This document shows positions 21,941 through 34,550 of a stretch of DNA of 64,000 nt, in pieces. The notes beneath the pieces were generated by a model. That model saw only the letters and a program-made list of their open reading frames with translations. It was not told the DNA's origin and searched no databases. Numbering within the stretch: the first letter of the stretch is position 1; each line of letters opens with the position of its first letter. The stretch comes from Mikania micrantha. Taxonomy: Eukaryota > Streptophyta > Magnoliopsida > Asterales > Asteraceae. The DNA is taken from positions 69,579,139 to 69,643,138 of the forward strand of contig CM018680.1 in NCBI GenBank assembly GCA_009363875.1. Reading direction: 5' to 3'. The position numbers and the translations under genes were made by a program.

Positions 21941-24706
21941 ATGTCAATGGGAAACAATAACTTCGGAGATGATTACATGTGTGTCTATGAAACTGATCAG
22001 GTAATAAGATTATTTGTTTTACAGTCGTTAGTTTATAAAATCTTAAACATTTGTTGTTTTCAGGTATTTGTTGGTCCTGATGAACTGGTTGAATGGGTCA
22101 TTGCCAGAGGGCTTGAAAATGGTTATGTGTTAGTTCGACGTAGAAGCAAAACTAATGCATATGGAGCCGTTATTAAGGTGTGGCTCAAATGCGATCGTGG
22201 TGGTGTGTATAAAGGATAATCAAAACTTAGACGTACTGGTTCAAAGAAGACCGGATGTAATTTGAGTTAATTGGAAAATACGAGAGGAGTTGTGGTGGTT
22301 GGAAGTTGCGTGTGGTTAACAGTGAACACAACCACCAAGGGGCTGAAAACTAGGCGGTCATCCTTATGCGATGAGATTGAACGAAGATGAAACACGTCTA
22401 GTTGAGCAACTGTCAAATCATAACATGTTGCCCCGTGACATACTTGCAGTTGTTAAGGACCAAAACCCCGATAATGTTTCTAACCTTAGATCTATTTACA
22501 ATGCATGACGAAAGTTACATGTTGGACAAAACACAGGGGAAACTCCAATGCAGGTCCTTTTTAACACTCTGCCAAATAATAATTTTAGTTACCAAACTCA
22601 AGACAATACTTCAACGGATGACGTGGAACATATTTTTTTATCCACCAGACATCCTATAATATTTGGCGGACATTTTCTCATGTCTTGTTAATTGACACAA
22701 CTTACAAAACGAACAAATACAACATGCCATTTGTTCAAATAGTAAGGATCGTGAAGAGAATTTCATTTAGGTGTTATAAAACCTAAAAGATACACTTCAA
22801 CAGTGTATGAAGCCACGCGTTATTGTAACCGATAGAGAACTGTCTCTTATAAACGCATGTCACAGAATATTTCCCAGTGTTGCCCAATTACTTTGCAGGT
22901 GGCACATATTCAAAAACATATCCAAACACTGCAGGCCAAGTTTTTCGTTATCAGACTAGCAAAAGTTTGGATATATGTGGTCGGTTGTAATAGACTCTGC
23001 AACTCCTGATATTTATGAGTGTAACTACAGACGACTTCATGAATGGCTATGGACATATCATCAGAGTAATATTATATTTCTTGTATTTAATTGTTTTTTA
23101 GTTATATGAGACGTAATAATCTGTGTATGTTTTTCAGGGGTAATCGGATATTTGCAAGCAAATTGGTTGCAAAAGTACAAAGAGATGTTTGTGTCTGCGT
23201 AGATAGATAAAAACCGAAATTTTGGTCAGCGAACCACTAACAGAGTTGAATGCCAACATTCCTTGTCAAAAAAATATCTTCATTCAACCAACAACACGTT
23301 AGACAGTATTGTTGGTCATGTTATTCAAATTGTGAAATCGCAGGAAGAAGCCATAAAGCAAAAGGTTTTGAAAGAAGCATAATCTTTCATATGGCACATC
23401 ACAATGATGATCAATTTGAATTATTAAAAGAGAATGTATCTCATGTAGCCTTAGATTTGTTGGTTGGTGAAAAGGCCAAAAATTCAGATGTTGATAGCAT
23501 CTAATTCATCATGCGGTTGTCATCTTTTCATGACCCGTGGATTGTTGTGTGCATGTCGTCTATCTAATAGTATGATTTCATTAAATTTAATTATATATTT
23601 ACACATATATATTTCTGTATAATCATAACTTGTTTTTTATTATTTTAAAACATATGCTAAAATTACACCGGATGAGATAGACGTATTTTGGCGTAAGCTT
23701 AATTTAAACCCGTCATTACTTAACGAGGACGAAAGCGTTGATATCGATGTCCAAATGGATCGGGTGATACAACATATTAAGAATCAACCAAATCCAGTGA
23801 AGAAGAGTATGATGTCAAAGGTTTTAAGTGTGATTTTCCCACTTAAATCAATGAAAAAAGAACCTGTTGTGCAAACTAACACTCGTGTGCATCCGAATTT
23901 AAAGACACGACAAAAAAAAAAACAAGAGCATGCCCGACACAGTTCATTTACAAAGCCAAAGAAAAACAAGCAGGATCTTTCAATGGACACTCATGATAGT
24001 CAATTGCAGCGTGCTAATTCGTTTTCTTCAATGACAAAAATGGACGATTTCATGGGGTAATCGCAGCCAAATGCTGGGTTATCGCAACAAATCATTGACA
24101 TCTCAGTAAATCTAACTGGTCACCAACTTTACAATTTTAACCGGTTCAAAAATCACACTCTGAAAGTTTTCCACCCATACATCTCACGAATACAAAGACG
24201 TTACTCCAAACAGAAATTGTGGCTTTAGGTCTGTAGCTGTTGCTTTAGGATTTCTCGAACAACACTGGTTAAACATTCGTCAATAACTCTTGAATGATTC
24301 AATCCGAAATGAAAACCTGTACAGGTTTGTCTTTCCTAGAATTTTTGATGAAATTCAAGAATCCTTGAAATGGTCAGGAGCAGAATTTGCTCCACATCGT
24401 TATTGGATGCAAATGTCGCAGACTGGAGCTTCGGCAACAATTTTCCCGTTATGGACGTCGGCTGAATATCATCTACCGCATCGTGTGGTGTCATTCGTAT
24501 TTGTTAACGGCAACCATTTTGTAATGGTTGAACTTAAAGGAGATTATCCAATTCCCCCACCAAGTTGCACTTGGTCAACATACAAAAACCAACTCGCCGC
24601 TAGCTGGGAGATGTGGTATAAGCCTCGTCTTGATTCGTATACCAATTGGTTAGAAAAGAATCGAGATCCAACAGGCTTTGTAGATTTAAGTACATACAGA
24701 TTGTAA
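21941..24706 (+). pseudogene. MULE transposase (FAR1 / MULE / OTU-like), decayed
   Basis: Starts MSMGNNNFGDDYMC at 21941, with an intron-like GTAATA...TTTTCAG between 21999 and 22063. FAR1-type N-terminal region: VGPDELVEWVIARG to the CxxGG region and SEHNHQ. The transposase core shows LLIDTTYKTNKYNMPF (22680-22740), VIVTDRELSLINACHRIFP (22830-22880) and RWHIFKNI with C-x2-W-H. TTNRVECQHSLSKKY follows near 23230-23270. A linker rich in Lys/Arg (23755-24060) precedes the OTU-like domain: NCGFRSVAVALGF (near 24215-24255, Cys) and GNHFVMVELKGDY (near 24510-24545, His), ending VDLSTYRL. Stops at 22217-22219, 24058-24060 and 24287-24289 and several frameshifts mark it as dead. By family knowledge the core cuts and joins the element's ends; OTU domains are deubiquitinase-type proteases whose role in MULEs is unclear. 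Confidence 0.85.
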
Positions 24707-25538
24707 ATCGCAATTCATACCCACGTTTACACAGATACATGTATTAAATCATTTTTTTTCTATAAAATGTAAATAACAGTTCACACATATACTTATACAA
24801 TTATTATTTCATCAGTTTAGTTCGTAATCATAATAATAATAATAATAATAATATCAATAATAATAATTATAATAATAATAATATTATTAATCATAATTAT
24901 AATAATAATAATATTAATAATAATAAGTATTAATAATAATATTTTTATTTTTTTTAAAAACTATACGACTCGTATAGGGCTATATAAGTCGTATAGGGTT
25001 TATATATAGAAACAGCCGATGAGTTTTTCGTATATCACACACACACAACTCGTATATACGCTCTCTCTACGCTCGCCTCTCTCTCTACGATTTCATGAAG
25101 GATCTACCCTCTATCTACGGATTTGGACCCCACCATCTCATAAACCGTAAGTTTTCGCTATTTTTTGAAGTTTTTTTACAGAAATCGTAAATAGGAACGT
25201 GATTTTGTAGTTTTTTGTTGTAATGCAGTGTTATTTGGATGTAGGATTGGGTTTGGTTGAATAGTCAATGGGGCTTTTTTCGCTTAGAACTATACGACCC
25301 GTAAAGCCTTATACGGTTCATATAGTTCTTAATTTTTATTTTTGAATTCTGAAAAAATTGTTGTTAGAATTTATATTAATAATAATAATATTATTTTTAT
25401 TCTTATTAATAATAATATTATTATTATCACTTATTATTATTATTGTTGTTGTTATTATTATTATTATTATTACTATTATCACTTATTATTATTTTTAATA
25501 TTATTATTGTTATTATTATTTGTCTTATTTTGCAAATT

Positions 25539-26711
25539 ATGCCTCCGCGTAGACGTCGTCACGAGAGTTCTTCTAGCTCTGATTCGGCCGAGGAGGGTCC
25601 AGATCAGATGCTAGATCCACATATTTTGCTACAGTTCCCACAGGATTCTAAGGCGCACATGCGTCTCAAACGCCTCATTGGGAGGGAGATTGTGGATCCC
25701 CGAACTATTGACTAGAGCATCTTAGATACACTAGGGGCGACTGAGCGCGCCACAACGATCGTGGGAGCATCGGGTCCATGGCGACGGATGCTGGAGATGG
25801 GCGCTTTCACAGCGTATCGAGAGATCGTCCTAGAGGTTTTGTCCACCTTCGAGTTCCATCCATCGCAGTCAGGTGGCCTGGAGGCTCTTGACCGGCTGCA
25901 TGTTGTTTCGTTCACTTTATGTGGACAAGAGATTCGCATGTCCTTGACTCAGTGGGGGGATTGCTACTGGATTTTATACACGAGATGAGGTTACTACACC
26001 TCTATTCCTTGATGTTGCAGTAGATGTGGACGAGGCCGTCCTCACAGCATGGTAGTATCCGTTGCACCGATACTTACATCGGTGCATCGCCTGCACCATC
26101 ACCGGTCGTCGTTTGAGCCAGGAGTGGGTTACACAGAAGGACCTATTCTTCTTGTATTGCCTTATCAGCGGCCGCAGCTGCAACCTTGCATGGTTGCTAG
26201 CTGATTATTTTTCCAGCTTTGTTAGCCGTAAGGCTAGTGGTGCTATTACGTGTGGCTCTTTTATCACACGTATAGCTCGACGTATCGGTCGTTTTTCTGT
26301 CGATATTAGAGAGAGCATGACCGAGACTTACGCCTCGACACTGTTGGGGCGTAACACGGTCATGCTCATGGGTATAGCGGTCGAGATCCCCGGCGTGGGT
26401 CTGCAATTTTCACTGGATCGGTGCACAGTGTGGGTGCCGCCAATTCCTGCTCCACAGCAGCAGCCATAGCCGGGGGCACAACCACACGTACAACAGCCAC
26501 CACCAGACCAGCCATAACAAGACCAGCCACCACCACCACATCACGTCGTTGTTCGTCAGCCACGACTGCATCCGGCTGACGCGACGATCTTACGCGAGCA
26601 TACTGCACGCCTTGATCGCCTAGAGTGGATGATGCGGTGGGTGATGGTGCAGTTGGCTGCTGCTTCTAGTGTTGATGTTCCTGTCTATCCCGGACTTGGA
26701 CATGATCAGGA
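25539..26711 (+). pseudogene. second MULE ORF, similar to plant transposon ORF1-type protein
   Basis: Starts MPPRRRRHESSSSSDS at 25539 after a CT-rich leader and a TTA microsatellite. The readable part includes GPWRRMLEMGAFTAYREIV, LEVLSTFEFHP, SFTLCGQEIRMSLTQWG, then after a frameshift in a G run near 25956 the FYTRDEV segment. Next come QKDLFFLYCLISGRSCNLAW and TCGSFITRIARRIG. It ends in a Pro/Gln-rich tail and an ILREHTARLDRLEWMM helix near 26590-26640. In-frame stops at 25713-25715, near 26055 and 26467-26469. It resembles Athila-type 'ORF1' proteins of plants, whose function is not known. Placement on the same strand inside the MULE suggests it belongs to it, but it could be a captured or nested fragment. 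Confidence 0.55.
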
Positions 26712-27316
26712 TCATGCATGCTTAGTTATTTTTGTTGTATTTTCTTTTTCTTTTTTGTATTTTGATGTATGGACACTACTTATTATTCGGATGTATGTAT
26801 TGTTATTTCGTATGTATGTTGTGTATGGTGTGATTGTTTGTTTTATCTTTTATTATATAATTAAAAAAATGCGCGTATCTTTGAAATGAAAAATCGATAG
26901 TTAACAAATTTTTTTAAAATAAACGTTCTATTTAACTATTATTTTAAAATAAACGTTTAAACACAATTACGTTAAAATAATTTTCAAACAAAACATTTAA
27001 ACGATATCACATGTATATCTCTTTGATAAAAACGACTATATACACAGGTTATAACAATAAAATTACGAAAATCATAACTACTTATGTAAAAATTGTTGCT
27101 TAAATTTAAACGTTTAAACATCACGATGTTAAAACATTTGTCAAACAAAACAAGTAGACAATATAATTAAATAATTACGTTAAAATACTTATTATTTTAC
27201 AACAAAACGATTAAAAATGTTACGCTTTTCTTTCGAACAATTAGACGATATTATAAATTAATTAAACACGTACGTGTCGCTTTTACGAATACCGGATTTC
27301 AAAACAAAGTACGATT
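26712..27316. other. MULE right noncoding region, first part, with degenerate repeats
   Basis: No ORF. Loose tandem units containing ACAATTAGACGATAT and AAACACGTACGT recur here and resume after the gypsy insertion at 36855-37130. A unit of about 80 bases ending TTTCAAAACAAAGTAC occurs at 27236-27312 and again at 36898-36970. Confidence 0.6.
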
Positions 27317-29615
27317 TGTAACAACCGAAAATTTAGAAATTTAATAGTAAACATACGAGATTTCGGTTACTGTTGAAACTGTGACGATTGCATACGGAAA
27401 ATTCGGCATTTATGACATGAGCACATTTGGTCGTGCTTGAAATCCACGAGGATTTAGCAACTTTTGTTATTGGGGATTGATAGTATGTGAAAAATGATGA
27501 ACGTGGGCGAAAACCGTGCGCAAAACGGAGTTCGTATGCTCCCGGAATCGCGAAAACAAGTTTAAAACTCAAATGATGACGCTGGGTGACGTGGGGCGGT
27601 ACGCCTGGCGCGACGCACCCAGTTGGGGCGATGCGCCCCATGTCCTATGTCGGCTAAAAGTTGTCTTAATCGATCAGAACGCTCCAGAACGTATTTTTTT
27701 TTCATCCATTCGACCTCCAGACGTTATTTCTTCCATCTTACACCTCTAATCTTCAAATCAAAGCTCTCTGAACATCCAGATCATCCCAGGAATCATATAT
27801 ACAAGTCCTGATCGCTGTTTTAACCGCAGAAATTCGTCAGATCAGGTAACGGTTCGTTTTAACCTTCTAGTTTGATTTTGATTGATTAGATCTTGATTTT
27901 GAACGTAATAAGATAGTTAGGACTGTTGATTATTGCCTAGATGATGGCTAGGATTGATTATAAATGAAGAACACGATGTTCTAACGGTTAAATCCTTGTT
28001 TTGATCCGTTGTGATGCCCGGTTTGCATGAAATCACAACTATGATTATAATGGTTTAATCCATTTGATTATAACAATCTAGGTGATTAGCTTGGTTAATC
28101 TTTGAAATACAAAGGTTAAATCTAAGTGTTTCAAACTAATCACAATCATGAACATACTCGTTGGAACGATTATCTGATGTTTGTGATAACTGTCAGATTA
28201 GTATGTTAAACATGGTTATTAAACCTATTCTAAGACTATGTTGTGATATTTCATGATATCTGGGTAATCAATGATAAGGATTGATTATTTCTAAGCCATT
28301 AATCTATTTAGGAACTGTTTTAGCATTATAATCAACAACATTAACTATTTGATGACTTTCAAGGCAATGTCTTTGACATTGAACGTTCAGAAAGATCTAA
28401 TCAGTAGGTTAAAACATAAATGACTTATTAAGTGTAAACTGATGCAGAATTATACTGTTAGTACCAGTTTACGAGAGATCTTGCTACAGCAAGACAACAG
28501 GTGAGTTCTTAAGCCCTGTTTTAAATGTTTTATCATTTTGGGCTGATATGCATGTTATAAAGTTCTTTTATGAAAATGATTGTATGTATGTATAAAGTAT
28601 TGTATGAGAGTGATTTTAACCTGATTATGGTCAGGTAAAACATGTTTACAGATAAAGAAAGTTTACAGATAAAGAATGTTTATAGATAAAGAATGTTTTA
28701 AAGAAAAGAATGTTTTAAGTCTCAATTATGATTGAGAAGTAAATGATTTTTAAGAATCTCAGTTGAAATATAATGAATGTTTTAAAGTCTCAACTGCGGT
28801 TGAGAAAGAAATGATTTTCCAAAGGACTCAACTGAGGTTGAGTAGGAAATGAGGTTTTGCTGGCTGCGGTTGGGCAAAACTTGAACACTACGGTGAAAGG
28901 AGCCGTTTATGATTATGATGGTTTAAATGATTTAAACCATGTTATGATGTATGTTAAGAAGTCTTGTACCGGTATGAGCCGTCAATTTCGGTTGATGGTT
29001 AAAGAGTCCTGTGGAAACATAGGCCTGCCGACTGTGTGTCGCCAGTTCAGTTAAAGAAATCTTAGGCATGCTTGAGTTATCAGCTGCGCGTTGATAGTGT
29101 TAAAGAAATCTTATACATGTATGAGTTATCAGCTGCAAGTTGATAGTTTAAGAGCCTTGTGCTGCACAAACCTATTTGACTTCAGGGTCAGCAGTTGACG
29201 GTGAAGTTCCTTCACTGTATGAATGATGTTATGATGATATGTATGTTATGTAATTATGTTACAATGTTATGTATGTTATGAAATTATGATATGAGAACAG
29301 GTTTGTTATGTAAAAGGATTTTCTAAGAAATGAATTTAGAACTCACCAGCATAAAGCTGACTTGTTTTACATGCATATCAGGTTGAATAGTTGAGAGAGG
29401 AGACCAGAAGGGCTCATGGCATACGTTGAAGACTACCCATGGCATAGAATGGCTATGTTATAAACCTAATAAAAATATGAACTATGTATTAATGTTTGTT
29501 TAGGTTTGTATAATATTATATGTAATCGCCTTAAATTCCGCTGCTATGGTAATGTAAATATGTTTTAAAGAATATGGGTTTGATGTTTGCCAACTGAGGG
29601 AGTCAGGGCCTCTCA
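27317..29615 (+). repeat. gypsy 5' LTR
   Basis: 2299 bp, TGTAACAACCG...GGGCCTCTCA. Contains a GC-rich stretch near 27585-27640 (GGGCGGTACGCC, GGCGCGACGCACCC) and a TCTCAACTGAGGTTGAG-type repeated word zone at 28700-28850. It differs from the 3' LTR by an extra T in CTTGTTTTGATCC and one fewer A in CTTAAGCCC. Confidence 0.95.
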
Positions 29616-29618
29616 AGT

Positions 29619-29632
29619 TGGTATCAGAGCCA
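29619..29632 (+). other. primer binding site, initiator Met tRNA
   Basis: TGGTATCAGAGCCA, three bases after the 5' LTR end, complementary to the 3' end of plant tRNA-iMet. Confidence 0.9.
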
Positions 29633-29945
29633 TAGTTTGAGAGATCTGGTCATCCCTAATGACTGGACTTAAACTGAAAATGGGACATAATGATAAGAAT
29701 GCCAGTCAAGGGTAGTTTGATGCCATGAGCTGAATGTTATGTATGAGTTAAGACATAGGTGTAAGGTTAGAAAGATAGTTAGAGTCATGCACTTTGGGGT
29801 GACGTGATGGGAAACGTTTAGAGCCTATGAGTTAAGTAAATGGTTAATAACACCTGATCAACGTCATTAACAATTTACAAAGCTTATTTCGTGCTAAACT
29901 GATCCTGTACTGATTCTCCAATTGTTGCATCCTGTAGGTAGTTAA

Positions 29946-32900
29946 ATGGCTGGACAAAGGGGTAGACCACGTAAGCAACCACAGGAACCTGAAGAACCAC
30001 ATATCGAGAATGAAGAAACCGTCAATGAAGACGACTACGAGCACAACGAGCAACCGGAAGATGAAGATGAGTTTACTCTAGAGCCTATCGTAGTGAAGGC
30101 TATTTCTGATGAGGTCTGTAAAGTTTTGGATGATAAGCTACCAGCTTTGGTTACAAAAATACTAAAGGATACTTTGAAAGATAAGTCTGAAGGAACTAAT
30201 GACATCACCAAAGAAGAGGAAGTTGTGATCACCGGAACTAAGAACGGTGATTCTACGTCAGAGAAACGGAAGGGTTGTGATTACAAGGCCTTCAAAGGAT
30301 GCAATCCACCCTCATTTGATGGTAAGAAGGATGCTGTGGCCACCTGTCATTGGGTTTCGGCTATGGAGGCGGTTATTGCTATTAGTGAATGCCGGGAAGA
30401 TCAAGCTGTGAAATTTGCAGCTCACTCATTTACTGAAGAAGCTCTACATTGGTGGAACACTGTTAAGCAGTCAAAGACCACTACTGATGTGGAGGGTTTT
30501 AAATGGGAGGACTTGAAGGAATTAGTTATAAAACACTTCTGTCCAAAGAATGAAATTGATAAAATCGAATGGGAATTTCTGACTTTGAAAGCTGGACGTA
30601 TGAACCATCGACAATATACGTCAAAATTTAATGAAATGTCAAGACTGGTTCCTCATTTGGTAAACCCGGAGGAACGCAGATTGAAGCTATATGTGGAAGG
30701 GTTACCACCTAAAGTCCGAACACATGTGAAGGCGCATGCTCCTAGGACTTTTGAATCAGCAGTAGAAATCAGCGGCATTGTCTGGGATGATGTTGTGGAA
30801 GCTGAACCAACAAAGGAAGAACCGAAGCAAAAGTGGTCACCGGGATTCAAAAGAAATAGAAATGGTAAACCGGGACTCCCCATGAAAAAGCTTAAAGTAG
30901 AAGAATTTGAAACGTGCACCAAGTGTGGAAGGAAGCATGGGGGAGAATGTCGCCTGGGGACTACTTTGTGCTACCGTTGTGGAAAAACTGGACACCTCTC
31001 GTATAATTGTCCAACTATACTAAAGTGTTACAATTGTGGTGGGATCGGTCACATGAGCAAAAATTGTTTTAAACCAAAGACAATACCTACTGAAGCCAGT
31101 AAACCTGAAAGTAGCAAGGGAGGTGAGAAGCAAAAGGCAAAAGCTCGTGCCTTTACTATGACTAAAGATCAAGCAGATAAAGATCCGGATGTGGTGACAG
31201 GTACATTCTTGATTAATGATATCCCTGCTTTAGTGCTATTTGATTCTGGTTCAAGTATGAGTTTTGTGGCTATTACTTTTTGTGATAAAATGCGTGCTAA
31301 TGTTAAAAAGATAGAACACGCCTTCAATATTGAAACTGCTCTTGGTAAATCTACTAGAGTAACGGAGGCTATTGATGATGATTGTTACATTGATATAGAA
31401 GGTCATAGATTTCCTGTTAAATTGTTTGTGATTACATTAGGAGGTTTTGATGTAGTCTTGGGCATGGATTGGTTGGCCAAACATGAGGCTAACATTGTCT
31501 GTCGACGAAATATGATTTTTTTAACAACTCTCAATGGGAGATCAGTAACGGTTTACGGGGATAAAGTGTTTAATGCGCCTAAAGTCATTTCAATGATTAA
31601 GGCGAGTGAATTTATGAGGCGAGGGTGTGGGGCTTATCTGGCTTATGTTATTGATAAAGAAATTAAAGTAAAAGAATTGGAAGACGTACCCGTGGTGTGT
31701 AACTTTCCTGATGTATTTCCTGAGAATTTGCCAGGACTTCCACCTGATCGGGAAATCGAATTCCAAATTGATGTTGTGCCAGGAGCTCAACCTGTCGCCA
31801 AGGCACCGTACCGTCTGGCTCCAACAGAGATGAAAGAATTAATGACCCAACTACAAGACCTTCTAGACAAAGGTTTTATACGACCGAGTGTGTCACCTTG
31901 GGGTGCACCAGTGTTGTTTGTAAAGAAAAAGGATGGAAGTATGAGAATGTGTATTGATTATAGGGAATTGAATAAGCTCACAATAAAGAATAAGTATCCG
32001 TTACCAAGGATTGATGATCTATTCGACCAATTGCAAGGGGCAAGTTGGTTTTCTAAAATTGATCTCAGATCAGGGTATCATCAACTAAAGGTGAGAGAAC
32101 AAGACATTCCGAAGACAGCATTTCGCACACGTTATGGACACTATGAGTTTCTTGTGATGTCTTTCGGATTAACAAACGCACCTGCGGCGTTTATGGATTT
32201 GATGAATCGGGTGTGTAGACCTATGTTAGACCGATCAGTGATTGTGTTCATTGATGATATCTTAATATACTCAAGGAGTGAAGGTGATCATGCGTGTCAT
32301 ATTCGGGAAGTACTTGAAATGTTAAGGAGAGAAAAGCTTTATGCTAAGTTCTCTAAATGTGCCTTTTGGTTACGAGAAGTGCAGTTCCTAGGTCATGTCA
32401 TTGGTCCAGAAGGCATAATGGTGGACCCAGCTAAAGTAGAAGCGGTAATGAAATGGAATCCTCCGAAAACCCCGACGGAAGTCCGTAGTTTTCTCGGGTT
32501 AGCAGGTTACTATAGAAGATTCATCCAGGATTTTTCTAGGATTGCTACACCGTTGACAAGGTTGACTAGGAAAGAAGTAAAGTATGATTGGGGTCAAACT
32601 CAGGTCCAAGCTTTTGAAGAATTAAAGAAGAGATTAACCAAGCTCCTATCTTAGCATTGCCGGATGGTAATGAAGACATGGTGGTGTACTCGGATGCGTC
32701 TTATCAAGGTTTGGGTTGTGTACTTATGCAAAGGGGAAAGGTAATTGCATATGCCTCAAGACAATTGAAAACCCACGAGGTCAATTATCCAACACATGAT
32801 TTGGAATTGGCTGCTGTGGTATTTGCTCTAAAAATTTGGAGGCATTATTTATATGGAGTTAAGTGCACTATTTATACAGATCATAAAAGCCTAAAATACT

Positions 32901-34510
32901 TCTTTGAACAGAAAGACTTGAATATGAGGCAGAGAAGATGGCTTGAACTGCTCAAGGATTATGACTGTGAGATTTTATATCACCCGGGCAAGGCCAATGT
33001 AGTGGCGGATGCTCTAAGTCGCAAGACAAAACACCCTGCTATACGAGTTAAGTCTTACAGTTTGGTGATAACCCCAGATTTTCTGAATGAACTCAAAGAA
33101 GCACAGAAAGAAGGACTAAAGGAAAATAATGTGGGATTCGAAAGAATCTTTGGTCAAGTCAAGAATCTAGAAGAAAATGAATTTGGTGTTAAGATACGAT
33201 TTGGCCGAATGTGGGTTCCACGAAACGGAGACATTAGGTCGAGGATTTTAGATGAAGCACATAAGTCACGTTATTCTATTCATCCTGGTGCAACAAAAAT
33301 GTATCAAGACCTCCGAAAGGATTACTGGTGGCCAGGTATGAAATTTAATGTAATGCAGTACGTAAACAAATGTTTGACCTGTGCTCAAGTAAAGGCTGAA
33401 CATCAGAAGCCCTATGGTTATGTACAACCTCTAGAAGTCCCGGAATGGAAATGGGAACATATCACCATGGATTTTATTACAAAGTTGCCTCTCACGGTGA
33501 AACATCATGATGCTATTTGGGTGATTGTAGATCGGTTAACGAAAAGTGATCATTTCTTACCGATACGTGAGACTTATACGTCTGAGAAGCTGTCTGAATT
33601 ATTTGTGAAAGAAATAATTACAAGGCATGGGGTTCCAGTATCTATAGTGTCAGATCGTGACACGCGGTTCGTTTTAAGATTCTGGAAACAGTTTCATGAA
33701 TCAATGGGTACAAGACTCAATATTAGCACTGCGTATCATCCTCAGACCGATGGACAGTCTGAAAGGACTATCCAAACCTTAGAAGATATGCTCAGAGCTT
33801 GTATTATTGATTTTGGTGGTAGTTGGGATGATCATTTACCATTGGTGGAATTCTCTTACAACAATAGCTACCATGCTAGTATTGGAATGCCACCATATGA
33901 GGCATTGTATGGACGGCGTTGTAGGACACCGGTTTGTTGGGGAGGTGTAGGACAGAAAGAAGTGGGAAGTAAAGCTGCAGTGTTAGATTTGACAGAAAAG
34001 CTTCAACTAGTTAAAGCGCGAATGAAAGCTGCACAGGATCGACAAAAGTCCTATGCCGATAAAAGACGGAGACCAATAGAGTTTGAAGTAGGTGATCAAG
34101 TATTGTTAAAAGTTTCACCATGGAAGGGAATTATTCGATTTAGGAAAAGAGGAAAGTTGAGTCCGAGATTTATTGGACCTTTTCGAATAATGGCACGGGT
34201 CGGTAAGGTAGCTTACCGATTAGATCTACGAGATGAACTGAGTGGAATTCATCCGACATTTCACGTTTCACATCTGAGAAAATGTCTAGCGGATGATGTA
34301 GCATATGTGCCTTTAAATGATATTGAAATTGATGAAAGGTTGAATTACATAGAAGAACCAGTTGAAATTGTTGATACGAAAGAGAAACAGTTACGTAACA
34401 AGGTGATTAGGCAAGTTAAGGTTCAATGGAAACACCGAAAAGGATCTGAGGCGACATGGGAGACTGAAGACGAGATGAAACGACTCTACCCACATTTGTT
34501 TGAAATGTAA
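29946..34510 (+). pseudogene. gypsy gag-pol, intact but for one frameshift
   Basis: Start MAGQRGRPRKQ at 29946. Retrotransposon gag occupies about residues 110-260; Cys/His knuckles CTKCGRKHGGEC, CYRCGKTGHLSYNC and CYNCGGIGHMSKNC lie at 324-375. The protease motif LFDSGSS is near 433, and RT runs about 600-800 with FIDDILIYS near 768. The frame closes at TAG 32652-32654, after RT and before the RNase H domain. Coding resumes in the -1 frame without an ATG (DASYQGLG, TDHKSL, ADALSRK), then integrase: HHCC zinc finger (33280-33410), MDFITKLP, SDRDTRF, YHPQTDGQSERT. It ends in a chromodomain-like tail (GIHPTFHVSHLRKC, VQWKHRKGSEATWE) to TAA at 34508-34510. The break is consistent with loss of one base near 32640; I see no clear slippery heptamer. 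Confidence 0.92.
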
Positions 34511-34533
34511 CAGGTTTCGAGGACGAAACCTAT

Positions 34534-34550
34534 TGTAAGGAGGGTAGATT
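34534..34550 (+). other. polypurine tract of the gypsy element
   Basis: GTAAGGAGGGTAGATT lies immediately before the 3' LTR at 34551. Confidence 0.8.

Noticed and set aside
25342..25614. ORF rich in Tyr, Leu and Cys codons
   Set aside because: It is a translation of a TTA/TAT microsatellite; the only real coding start in the area is MPPRRRRH at 25539.
27333..27641. ORF of 102 codons repeated exactly at 34567-34875
   Set aside because: It lies inside both gypsy LTRs on the opposite strand; the repetition comes from the LTRs, not from a conserved gene.
28857..29054. 65-codon ORF repeated at 36091-36288
   Set aside because: Also within the LTR copies, with no domain and no start context.
32657..34510. 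Separate gene starting at 32657
   Set aside because: The first codon is TTG, not ATG, and the protein begins in the middle of RNase H; it is the continuation of gag-pol after the frameshift.
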